From Dipteronia dyeriana (taxonomy: Eukaryota; Streptophyta; Magnoliopsida; Sapindales; Sapindaceae), in contig CM065299.1 in assembly GCA_032871835.1 (NCBI GenBank), positions 27,111,074 to 27,175,073 on the forward strand: a DNA stretch of 64,000 nt. The letters run 5' to 3'. A model generated the notes under the pieces. That model ran no database searches and had not been told where the DNA came from. It was given only the letters and a program-made list of their open reading frames with translations. The position numbers and the translations under genes are program-made. Positions within the stretch are counted from its first letter, which is position 1. Every line of letters starts with the position of its first letter. Of the stretch, positions 47,791 through 58,352 are shown in pieces.

Positions 47791-48303
47791 GTTACAGGAC
47801 AATCCCTTACTTTTTTTAAATAAATAAAAAAAACCATATAACCATTTCTCTTCTATGATAGTGAACATTTCTATTCTATGATAGTGAACATTTTACGATA
47901 GATGGTTTCTCAGGGATTCGGCTTCAAATTCATTCTCCACCTGTCTTTTTTTTTCCGAAAGAATTTTCAACATGTCATATTGGTACTTGGTAGGTATCAA
48001 TGGTATTTCACGTAAGCAGTGACATTGTATAGTTATATCCGAAATTTTCTTAATGATTTTAAGTTGCAGGCTAAATAAATTATTTACTGAAATAGGGAAA
48101 ACAAGCATCTTATGGATGAGTAACATATATTGTATTAATTACAGGTTCAAATTGGGGCATTTCAACTTAAAAAAAATGGCCAATTTTTTTTTATTAAATT
48201 AGGCCTTCGATCCGTTTTTTAAAATACGGGCTTTAAGATGTTGTTTGAAACCATTTTAAAAAATGGTTTTCTGTTTTTAAAAATAAAAAACAACTTTAAT
48301 ATT
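47791..48303. other. Intergenic, no gene seen
   Basis: AT-rich DNA between the two copies of the repeat. A short minus-strand open frame at 47893-48126 shows no domain and I do not call it. Confidence 0.5.
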
Positions 48304-49306
48304 GTTCAGGTCCCGTCCTACAGCTGTTTTTCAGTCTGTTTTCGTTTTTATTTTCCAAAAACGATTTCGAAACGCGTTCGTTAACCGTTTTTCGTTTTTT
48401 TTATTTTATTTTCGAAAAGAAAAAAAAAAACGAAAAACAAAATCAGTATTAAAAGTGAAAGATTTGAAAAACACAAAATACTTGTTTTTCGTTTTTCGTT
48501 TTTGTTTTTCCTTTTTTTTTATATTAAAAAAAATCTTAAACTATTAATTGTACTGTTATGCATTTGATATAACTAGGACAAGACGGAACAAGATTTTTAA
48601 ATTACCAAAGTGCCCCTTTTATATATATATTATATATATTAAAATATACATATATATAATATTATAATATCTATAATATTTACATAATTAGTAAATTAAT
48701 ATTGTAAAATAATAATATATGAATATAGAATATTAATATATATTTATTAATAATATAATATATATATATAATATATAATATCAAATATTATATATTTACA
48801 TAGGATATAATGTCATATATTATGTATTATTATATATAAAAATGTAATATAAAAAATATAATAATATTTAATATACATATTATTATAATATAAATTATAA
48901 TATTATATATATATATATATATTATAATTATTTATTTATAATTTAAGAGTTTAGTTTTGATTAATTCATTTTTTTTATATGTTTTTTTGAATTAATTTTT
49001 TATGTGTTACTTTTGTTTAATTTAAAAATTACAATACAAAAATTATATTGGTTAATTTTTTAATCAATTTTTTTATAATTGTAATAATATTAAACAAAAT
49101 ACTAAAATTGATATTTCAATTTTTGATAGTTTTCAGTTAACCTACTAAACGAGTTTTTTCCGTTTTCATTTTTAAAATACAACTTTCAGTATATGCTACC
49201 AGACGCGTTTTCAGAAATAAAAAATGAAACCAAAAATACTGTTTTCATTTTCATTTTCATTTTCGTTTTCGAAAAACAGCAACTGAAAAACGTTTACAGG
49301 ATGGAT
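48304..49306. mobile_element. AT-rich TIR-like element, copy 2 (about 1 kb)
   Basis: Left end TCCTACAGCTGTTTTTCAGT and right end, read on the minus strand, TCCTGTAAACGTTTTTCAGT are imperfect inverted repeats, continuing into similar T/C-rich DNA. No transposase frame. The right end matches copy 1 up to ACAGGA. A clear target duplication was not found, so the superfamily is open. Confidence 0.55.
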
Positions 49307-50311
49307 CCAAATGAACCTGTGGCACATGTAAATATATTTTATAAAACTGTTTTTGAAAACAAAACAATTTTTTTTTTTTGAAATATATAACTAAAAGTTA
49401 AAGGCAACTTTTTATTGTTTTTCAACATTTTTAAAAACATCATTTCAAAACAAATTATAATTTTTGGGGACCAAACAACTATATACCCATTTTAAACACA
49501 ACCGACAACTTTTACATCATTTTTTGTTTTAGAAAATTACTTTTAAATAACACTACTAAACACATTATATATTTAAAAACATTATTTTTAAAATATAATT
49601 TTCATTTTATAAAATAATTTTTAAAAATATCATTTTAAAAACAATATCAAACATACCGCTAAACTTTTATTATTTTAATAAATTAGACCACAAAAGTTAT
49701 GTTAGCTTAAAGTTCAACCGTTTATGTTAATGATCCAGATATCATGAGCGTTATAAATAGGCTAAATAACCGCTAAGAATTGGCAATAAAGACTCCCGAT
49801 GTTTGTTTTCTTTAATATCAATTCTCTCACACATACGCTCCCTTGAAATTCTCGACGACTCCAGAAACTTCTGATGTTATTCATCGCCTAAACCTTGATT
49901 TTTTTTTCTTTCTTTAACATGGCTTTTCTGAGTTAATTCCTTCATGTTCGTTAACGATCTTCTGTTTGTGTAAGATCACATATTCACATAATCACATGTC
50001 GTCTTTGCAGGTCTTGTTTTGGAGTCTTTTCTGGCCAAAGTTGATCGGATTGTTTTTATGTGATTTTATATGGTCTGTTTGCGTGTTTTTGTTAAAAAGG
50101 AATTTATGGTTGACCTTGTTATGAGTAAAATACATGGAATATTGTTGCAAATGACAAATTATTGACCGTTAGAAAGGCAAATGACTAATTGATTGTTATA
50201 CTTAAATACACCACCACCTAGATACTATAGCTAAATCGACGAATACAGATCATAACGATTCCAGTTGAGCAATCACAAATGGCACAGATAACACCCCACG
50301 TCAAAATCTAT
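49307..50311. other. Intergenic, no gene seen
   Basis: AT-rich; nothing longer than a short chance frame. Around 49790-49990 composition is more mixed and includes a GTCTTTGCAG splice-acceptor-like word, but no supporting coding sequence. Confidence 0.45.
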
Positions 50312-50708
50312 GGGCTTGTTTGGGATAGCTTTTGAAAGGGAGAGAAGCTCTTTTGAAGACCAAAAGCTACTTCTGAAGTTATTTGGATAAAATATGAAAA
50401 TGACTTCTTGAGCTTGAAAGCTTTTCTACCGGAAGTTGGTGCTTCTATAGGCAGGGATTCTAAAAAAAAGCGAAGCCAAATGAATAGTTAAATAAAAAAA
50501 TTTATATTACCAAATTTGCCCTCATATATAAGAAACTGAAATTCTGTCTCATATCCTTTTTCACATTTTTATCACATGATGTTCGATTGTTCTCCAATTG
50601 CTCTGATTTTCTTCCCCAATTTCTCATAGGAACCCTAATCTCTCTAATCTCCCAAGTAGCAAATATGTCATCAAATCCACCATTTGCAATATGTGTCTGA
50701 TTTCCTAG

Positions 50709-51045
50709 ATGCCAAAGACCTTCTCTCCTCCATTCTCCAAAACCCCTGATTCCGACGCCGAGCGTTGCCTTCGGGACGCCGAGGAGCGCCTCTGCTAGGC
50801 CATAGAGGAGCACCATCGCCGCCAGCGCTCCTGCCCTGACGCTGCTAGTTCCTATCCTGGTGGCATTCCTGTTTCGCAGCTGCCCCTGCCACCACGCGAG
50901 CGATGAATCGTGCATGGCCAATGCGATTGGCAATCTCTACCAGAGCTTTCCTCTCTCTTACGGTGTCAGAGTTGGGATTGGAATTCTCATCCGCGCTTTC
51001 AAGCTCGCTCGTCAACAATCTTATTCTTTACTTCTCGATCTCAAA
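50709..51045 (+). pseudogene. First-exon fragment of a TMEM135/Tim17-like membrane protein gene
   Basis: Starts ATG with a MPKTFSPPFSKTPDSDAE-like N-terminus, then charged residues (CLRDAEERL). A stop at 50796, a second at 50904 and a +1 frame change interrupt it; the other frame continues SCMANAIGNLYQSFPLSYG then VRVGIGILIRAFKLARQQSY and SLLLDLK up to a GTAAGA splice donor at 51046. The C-terminal segment resembles what I remember of plant proteins annotated as Tim17/22/23 family and related to TMEM135 N-terminal regions. The next exon of that family is not found downstream. GC content is much higher than its surroundings, as expected of a captured exon. Confidence 0.55.
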
Positions 51046-51284
51046 GTAAGATTTTCTTTTATGGGTATTTTGTAAGAATTCTCCTCAGGTTGATTTCTTA
51101 CTCTTTTGTTGATGTTTGGTTGCTGAGAAATGTTTTTGATATTAATCGATTATGTTCTGTGTTTGATAGAATTGAAAACGTATTAGTTCTTGGTAATCTG
51201 TTGCATTTTTAGGTATTGTCAAAATTCTAAATCATTTGAAAGACAAAGAACATAAGTTCTTGGATTGTTCTCGACAATTTTTAG

Positions 51285-51380
51285 GTCTAGAAAGGTGTGA
51301 TTGATGCGTTCCTCGGATATCTAATGGCTTCCAAATACGTTAACATCTTGCCTGCCAGTGGAAGGAAACTTTTGAATGGG
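51285..51380 (+). pseudogene. Exon-like fragment, unidentified
   Basis: Preceded by a TTTTTAG acceptor and followed by a possible GT donor. From 51291 one frame reads KGVIDAFLGYLMASKYVNIL then PASGRKLLNG, a natural-looking peptide. I do not recognise the family; it does not continue the exon at 50709-51045 in frame. Confidence 0.4.
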
Positions 51381-52097
51381 GTTTGTTTGTTTTCTCTAAT
51401 TTTTTTTTTTTAATATTTTGTTTCCATTGCATGCCTGATCTGTCAATCTCTAGTGGTGGTTGTTGTTATGTAAATGTAGTTGGTGTTTTCGCTTTTGCTT
51501 CCATGTTTGATATTTTTGCAACTTGGGCAAGCCATCAATATTGAGAAAATGATAAGTGGTAAGACATCTTTATCTTTCTGTTTATCTAACAACAATTACA
51601 AATGGGTAACTGATTGATTTTGGAGTTACTAATGCAGGTGGTTCATTCCTATGAATGTTAGTTTTGCATTCCTATATTTCGTGAAAATTATACAAGAATC
51701 CGTTTATCAAGAATCCATTTGCATAGTTTTCTTATTTGTTGACTACACTATAATTTTGGTTGTCATTGCACGTGGAACTCCATTTTAAGTCCAGTTTTCA
51801 TGTTGGATAGTAGCATGCCCCTGCCTTTAAATCCAGTTTTCATGTTGGATAGTAGAACTAACTTCTGTATTTGATATGTATTGGTAGGAGGAAGTTAGGA
51901 TTGCAGAAAGAGCAGTTCAGCTAATTGTTGCTTATTGCAGCTGAGCTCAAGTGTGTTTTGTTACATTTTCAGTTGTGAGTTATCTCTGTCATCTATTTGG
52001 AAACATATGTACTTGTTGATTGGGTTATTGCTCTAAATGAAATTTATGGTAATCCTTATTTTCTCACATTGAATATTAGGATAAGTGTATGTAGTAT

Positions 52098-52430
52098 TTG
52101 TATCCATTAAAATCTGAACAGGGTAAAGTTTTTGTTTCAATTTTCTGTGCGTTTGTTGCTCTAGTGGTTGCCTGCATTGTCTACAAATACAAATCTGATG
52201 TCCGTACTGTGTGCCATTTCACTCACTATGACCGAGCTGCATCTGTAGCTGCTACTGCAGCCCACGAAAAGAGACTTGCCGAAACTGTAGCAAATGTATG
52301 GGACTTTCATGCCTCTGCCATGGTTGCTGCTGCTTCAAGTCTTCAAGTCAGCTGCTTTATTGTCTCCTTGTTCAATGACTTAGAACAAATTGTCTATAGC
52401 AACTTGCCCTGGAATTTAGTAATAGTCTAA
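52098..52430 (+). pseudogene. Exon-like fragment encoding a membrane segment, unidentified
   Basis: After a CAG acceptor at about 52119-52121 a frame reads GKVFVSIFCAFVALVVACIV (one hydrophobic membrane segment), then YKYKSDVRTVCHFTHYDRAA and an Ala-rich stretch ending in VWDFHASAMVAAASSLQ. Looks like a true coding exon from a membrane protein, not recognised. It could belong with the 51285-51380 fragment. Confidence 0.4.
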
Positions 52431-52515
52431 AACTAGGTAGTTTCAACATTTATGTACTTAATGTAACTACATAGCTATTATTCAGCTAAAAATAATAATT
52501 GTTTTTACATACAAT

Positions 52516-53774
52516 TAGTGGTGTAAAAATGGACTGGACTGGACTGGACTGGCCTGGCCTGGCCCATTAGGCACGGCCTTGCCAGTCCATTTGTGGAAAC
52601 AGGCCTGGCTGGGCCTGGCACGCGACGGTGTAGCGGGTCGGCCCGGCCCGGCCTGTTTTCGGATCAGCAGGCCCGGCACTTCACGCGGGCCGTGCCAGGC
52701 CGGCCCGCGGGCCCCTTCTGGCAGGCCTGGTCCGGCAGGCTAGTCTTTTGGTTCAATTTTTTTTTCTAATTACATTTGTTTGGGGTTAGGGTTTAGGGTT
52801 TAGGGTTTAGGGTTTAGGGTTTAGGATTTGAAATGAATAAAGAGAACGAACAATTATTAGGATTTGAAATGAATAAAGAGAATGAACAATTTTTTAATTA
52901 TTTATTTATTTTTCACTTATGGAATTCAGTATTACATATTTACATGATTGTCTCATTAAAAACTTTACCAAGAAAAACTCAGTGGGATAAAAACTTGGTA
53001 AGGGAAAAAGAATGCAACCGTTTTACAACTTACAAGTAAATAATAAATACATATGTAAAAGTATAACCTAGTTTTGGTTCTGGCCACTACCTGAAGGGTC
53101 ATCAATATATAGATTGTCGAAATTTAGAATAAGTTCTTTATCTACGGTTAGATTTTGCAACTTTTTTTTTTGTCAAAATTGTACCTTTAAAATTTGGTGT
53201 GTTAGTGGAAAATGTAGAGAATTTTGTAGACAGAGTAATACCCAAATTGAATGAAAAAGTTTAGAGAATTGGAGAACATATTAGAGATTGAGATTTGAGA
53301 GTGAGAGATTGAAAGAATGATAGAGAGAGTGAATGGAAAATGAAATGGATGGAAGTATTTATAGAAAAATTTGATTTGTGGGTCAATATGTAATTTAAAA
53401 GATTTTATGGGGGTTTTGTAATTTTTTTTTGCTCCAACGGCTAGAATTCAAATTCAAGCCGTTGGCTGACGTCAGCTAACGGTTGGAATTTGAATTCCAG
53501 CCGTTGGAGGGTTTTTGGAAAAAAAATAAAAAAAATTAAACCTGCTTGGCCGAACAGACCGGCCGACCGGTCTGACAGGCCTGGCACGCGGCCTGTCACG
53601 GGCCAGGCCGCGGCCTGGCTCGCTTCCTTCACGGCCCGTTGTCTTCCTGGACCGGCCAAACCGGCCAGGCATGGACCGACCTGGCACGGGCCGGCCCATT
53701 ATTACAGCACTATGGCACGACCCGTTGTCTTCCTGGACCGGCCTGGCACGGGTTGGCCCATTATTACAGCACTA
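52516..53774. mobile_element. Non-autonomous hAT element 1
   Basis: Perfect 8-bp target duplication CATACAAT (52508-52515, 53775-53782). TIRs TAGTGGTGTAAAAATGG and, from the right, TAGTGCTGTAATAATGG agree at 15 of 17. Both ends are rich in GGCCTGGC/GGCCCGGC words for about 200 bp; the middle is AT-rich and has a telomere-type repeat. No transposase; short frames in the GC-rich ends are compositional. Confidence 0.93.
52783..52826. repeat. Telomere-type repeat (TTTAGGG)n
   Basis: About six consecutive GGGTTTA units inside the hAT element, the plant telomere sequence. Short and interstitial, so not a chromosome end. Confidence 0.92.
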
Positions 53775-53782
53775 CATACAAT

Positions 53783-54450
53783 ATGAATGCTCTTATGTAT
53801 GTTTTTATTACGTTATTTATTGCAGTATATATTTTTTAAGAAAATATAATGAAAAGAATGTTATCTTATATACGTCATTTATTAAAAAAAATGTACATAT
53901 ATTATTTATTTCAATGAAGATATAAATGTCATTTATATAATTGGAAAGATTTTAAATTATTATAACCAGTTTTAAAAAATATATATATAACTAAATAGGC
54001 TCAACAACTCTCTTGAAGGGAAAATGGTCATATCATAATTAGAAGAGATTTTAAAATGTTATAACAAAATAGTTTTAAAAGCTCTTTTAGATATAAAAAT
54101 TCTTTTGAAATAGACCATCTAAACGGTAATTGAAAAGCCTGGGTTTTTACTTCTCTTCTTCTACTGTCAAAAGGTAAAAATAAAAGTTATGTCAAACGAG
54201 CCTTTAATACACGTTACTTGATCATATCAAATGATATTCACGAGATCCACCGTTTATCCATAAAACTAGATGAACTGATTAGCCGAAGAAAATCAACTAT
54301 CTTTTATATATTCTAAAGAGATTTATTTTTCATTATATTATTAAAGTTTGTAACTATAAAAATACTATGAATTGTAACATGGCATTAAGTAGGACTAAAA
54401 AGTCTCATATATCGACAAAAGTTGATGTTCATATCACTAACACTATGAGG
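53783..54450. other. AT-rich DNA, no gene seen
   Basis: Up to 54203 it is the right arm of the TIR-flanked element; beyond that, intergenic DNA. Confidence 0.5.
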
Positions 54451-54768
54451 CAGTGGCGAATTCAGAATTTTCTATCGGTGGGACTGAACTAAGAGGAGTG
54501 TATCGATTTGGATTTTAAAAGACTTTTAATGACTTTTATGGAATTAAAATTTTTATATGTATTCAATGTAGACTTTTAAAGCAATCCATGGTATTCAATA
54601 CAAACTTTAATAGACTTTAAAAATGTATTTAAAAGTCATATGGTATTCAATCGACTCTATGAAATTACGTCGATACTTCCATATATTATGGGTAACGTAG
54701 GAGACGTCTCTATTTTTCCCCCGGGAAATCTTTAGAATTACCATTGCTCAGCTTTCAATTCGCCTCTG
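54451..54768. mobile_element. Short MITE-like element with hAT-type ends
   Basis: Left end CAGTGGCGAATTCAGAA and right end, on the minus strand, CAGAGGCGAATTGAAAG agree at 13 of 17; CAGTGGCG-type ends are common in plant hAT MITEs. An inner block (54500-54680) with TTTTAAAAGACTTTTAATGA-like words appears to be a second MITE, related words recurring at 55055-55210. No matching 8-bp flank, so low to moderate confidence. Confidence 0.42.
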
Positions 54769-56447
54769 ACCATCAAATCAAATGGGAATAACCTGTCTTC
54801 CTCTCTTTGAAACAAGGGGCCCTTCTGGTTATGTCGACGCTTGAAACAATTTTGTCTTCTCCATATTACTATATCTCTAGAGTCAATAATTTTATATGAG
54901 GAACTACTGAACTCAATCACTTGTTGCCGTTACTCTTCAGTTTTCTGTTGAGGTATATCCTGTAGACGTACTCGAATTGGATCAGTGATTGATTTCTAGG
55001 TTTTGTCGTAAACCTAATCGGTTACTTCCAATTACGTAAATCAATAGTTCAAACCGCACTCAAAGATTTAAAAGTCTATGAAAGTTAGGAGGTATTCAAA
55101 ATCTCAGTAACTTCTAATGATTTTTAATGTTGTCTTTTAGTTATGGAAATTATCACAGTTTGTCTTTTATTCCTTTTAAAGACTTTGAATGATTTTTTTT
55201 AATAGAAATAATTTCACCTTATAAGAAAAACATAAACTCTTTAAAAAAAAATTAAGCACCAAACATATGTTCAATTTCTAAATAAGAGCAAACTTATTCT
55301 TAACCAATTTCATAAATAAAATAACTTTTAAATTGAAAAACATATCATAAAAAAGGCTAACAAACGGTAACATTGTATAACAAAAAAATTATTTAACTAA
55401 AGAATAATATAAAACAATTCTTCATCGATCTTGTTCAATATCAAACTATCCATATATGAATCTTGTTCAACAATTAGGTGTGGTTTTTGTGTTAGTAACT
55501 TCAATTAATTTTAGGTAAAAAAATTATACTCATTATCATACTTTCGTAAAGACATGTAAACGTTAATATTATTGTCAGTTTGATACATTTATTCTAAAGA
55601 AAATTTATAATGTTTGACTAATTATAAAAAAATAATTCACTAATTATTAAAAATAATTCACTAATTATTAAAAAAATTAGGTGCTTAAGTGTCTTTATGA
55701 TGAAAATTATATTTTGAAAAAGGCTAATTAGCATCGATCCCCCCTAAACTATACACGAGTTTGCATTTAACCCTCTGAACTTTTTTTTAGACATTAAACC
55801 TCCTGAACTCATGGAAGTTGGCGATCAGTGACGATTGGGGATACACGTGTCAAACGACTAAGGGCAATTTAGTTATTTCCAGGCTATCTATTGGGAGTTT
55901 GTTGCAAATTTTGATTATTTGGGGGGGGGGGGGTCTAATGGTGACTTTGTATTTAATTTTAATGAAAAAAAAACCCAAAACACAAAACCATCTGCAATCT
56001 ATCTCTCCCATCTTCAGATCAAAACACAATTGATCTTATCTCTCCATCTCCATCTTTAGATTTTTCCATCTCTCTCAATCGATCTCATCTCTCTCCTTCT
56101 GCCGGCTTCAGATGGGGTCGCGACTCTTTCCACAAGTGTCAGATGGAACCGTGAATTTGAGATGGAGTTGAGGGGAGGGTTGGGTTTGGGTTTGGGTCTG
56201 AGATCTACGAATCCGTGAATATGAGATCTTGATCTAGTCTGGCTTCTGGAAAACTGATGGAGATTGGGGTTTAGGTGGTTAGGTTTGGGTTTGGGTTTGG
56301 GTTTGGGTCTGGTGGGGTTGGTTAGGGTTTTCTCATATCTGGATTTCTGAGTTTAGATCGTAGACTCAATTTCTGATATTAATTTGTCAATTGAAAGTGC
56401 TTTCATAAATAGGTTGTACGTTTAAAATCTGCTCAATTGGTCATGAC
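54769..56447. other. Intergenic, no gene seen
   Basis: AT-rich. Contains a 13-15 base G run at about 55921-55934 and (GGTTTG)n at about 56281-56308. The stretch from about 55735 (CCCCCTAAACTATACACGAG and following text) looks like a dispersed non-coding repeat but I could not delimit it. Confidence 0.5.
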
Positions 56448-57093
56448 TAGGGGTGGGCCAAAAACCAATGAACCGAACCGAACCGAACCGAACCAGTGGA
56501 TCAAACTGGTCCAATTGGTTTTTTACCGGTTTTGATTGGGTGATCGGTTCGGTTCGGTTCTAATTTTAAAAAAACCGGTTGGATTGGTTTTTGTCCGGTT
56601 TAGTTCCAAAAACCGGATAACCGAACCGGTACCCGACTATAAATTAAAAAAAAAACTAATTCTAACTTCCACTCTTCACTCTTCAATTATTAGGTATATT
56701 TTATTTGATTTAAAAATGTAATTTGACTTTGTTGGGTATTGACTATTGTATTAGCTATCAACAAAAAAATTGGTTGACATGTATTTTGAAATGTGTTTAC
56801 TGTTTTGTATTGGATTTTGTAGTTTTTTAATATGTTTTTATTATGATGTAAATAAATTTGGCCCAATAGGTTTTAAAAAATGAACATGTAATAAATGAAA
56901 TTTAGAATTTTGGTCCATCATGTCCAAAACCAAAAAAATCGAACCAAACCGAATCGGTCAAATTCAGTTGGTTTTTTATCGGTTGGCAAATGTCAATTTG
57001 ATTGGATTGGTTCACTTTGTTAAAAACTGGCTTTTATCGATTTTTTATCGGTTCTATAAAAAATCGAACCAGTCCAATCAACGTCAACCCCTA
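56448..57093. mobile_element. Non-autonomous hAT element 2
   Basis: 646 bp with a perfect 8-bp target duplication GTCATGAC at 56440-56447 and 57094-57101. Ends TAGGGGTGGGCC and, from the right, TAGGGGTTGACG. Subterminal regions carry repeated GAACCGAACCG and ATCGGTT words on both sides. No coding capacity. Confidence 0.93.
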
Positions 57094-57550
57094 GTCATGA
57101 CAACTCTTGTTCAAAGCAGAAACTAACAATTTTGTATATCAATTGATGTGTGCTGATATGAAGCTCTGATGTTCTGCATAATATACAGATTGAGGGAGAT
57201 GGGAGATTCGTGAGAAGAAAAAATTTCAAAATTGATTCAATTTTTTTTTCTTTTAATTTCAAATGTTTTTTTTATTAGGTGGAGATCTAGCTTCTTCTTA
57301 TTCAAATGGACGGTGGATCTCCACCTTTAATTTTTTTAAAATCTTTTAAAACCTTAATCGAAGACATCCTCCAAAATGCTAAATACTAATTATAATTTTT
57401 TTTTAGTACAACTATATTAACAAGAAGGATTTCATTAATAAATAAAAAAGAATAAACAAATTTTATTTTGAATTGCAAGGAGAGAGGGTAGAATGGTAGA
57501 TTACAAATGTATTCGTAAAATTGTTAAAAAAAAAATAGGAGTAGGATTAA
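57094..57550. other. Intergenic, no gene seen
   Basis: AT-rich. Contains a near-palindrome around GGTGGATCTCCACC at 57312-57325. Confidence 0.5.
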
Positions 57551-58352
57551 TAGACATGTCGACGGTTCGGTTCAAACCGATGAACCGAACCGAAACCAAA
57601 CCGTTGAAAACCGAAACCGAAACCGAACCATTTGTAAAGGTTTTGAACCGGAACTAAACCGAACCGGAACTAAACCGAACCGGAACCGCGGTTCCAATTC
57701 CGATTCCAGATTTATTAGAACCGTTCAGTTCGAACCGGACGGTTCCAACAAATCTGTTTTTTTTTTAATTTGTTTAACTGCTGCAGCCCAACGGTCTGCT
57801 GCCATCAACAGTCCGTTGAGCTGCAGTCCAAGTGTCCAACGTTCATATTTTTTATTTTTATTTTTGTTTTCTATAAATACCATCTCTTATCTTCATTTCT
57901 CTTCACTCCAATTTTCTCCTATTCTCTCTAATTCTCATTTTCTCTCTCAATTCTCAATTCTCCAACTTTCCAAGTTTTCAATTCTCTCTCAATTACTAAG
58001 TTAGTAAGTTCCCAGTTTATTTAATTTGCAAGAACTAAGTTTCCAATTTCATTTATTACAATTTATTTTATTTTCTATTAAGCAAATAATTTGTTTTATT
58101 TACAATTAAGTTTTCAATTTATTTTATTTACATTATTTACAATTTAATTTGAAATTACTATTTACTAACTTTCCAATTTCATTTATTTGTAATTTATTTT
58201 ATTTTGAATTTATTTTATTTGCAATAAGTATTAACTAAACTAACTACCAAGTTTCCAAATTACAATTATCTATGAAATTTATTTCGAACAATTTATTTTC
58301 CTCAAATTGAGAATATTTTTTGTTTAAGGAATTTTATATTTCAATTTTTAAA

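Larger units (their letters stand above)
50312..54203. mobile_element. TIR-flanked element carrying host exon fragments (Pack-type candidate)
   Basis: Left end GGGCTTGTTTGGGATAGCTTTT; right end on the minus strand AAGGCTCGTTTGACATAACTTT. From GGCT onward about 17 of 21 positions agree as an inverted repeat. Between them lie broken exon-like fragments (50709-51045, 51285-51380, 52122-52437) and a nested hAT. No transposase. A target duplication is not obvious, so the family (MULE, PIF/Harbinger or hAT) stays open. Confidence 0.5.

Noticed and set aside
47893..48126. A 77-residue minus-strand frame
   Set aside because: Isolated, no recognised domain, no flanking gene structure; expected by chance in this length of AT-rich DNA.
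50502..50933. A 143-residue minus-strand frame
   Set aside because: It is the antisense of the GC-rich exon fragment on the plus strand, which has the better match and a splice donor.
52783..52826. Chromosome end
   Set aside because: Only about six telomere units, inside a transposon with intact flanks on both sides.
53472..53786. Overlapping frames rich in Gly, Arg and Pro on both strands
   Set aside because: They come from the GGCC-rich repeated end of the non-autonomous hAT; frames are open in several phases because of composition.
55735..57390. A larger transposon around non-autonomous hAT 2
   Set aside because: The left part looks like a known type of dispersed repeat but I found no convincing matching right end or target duplication.
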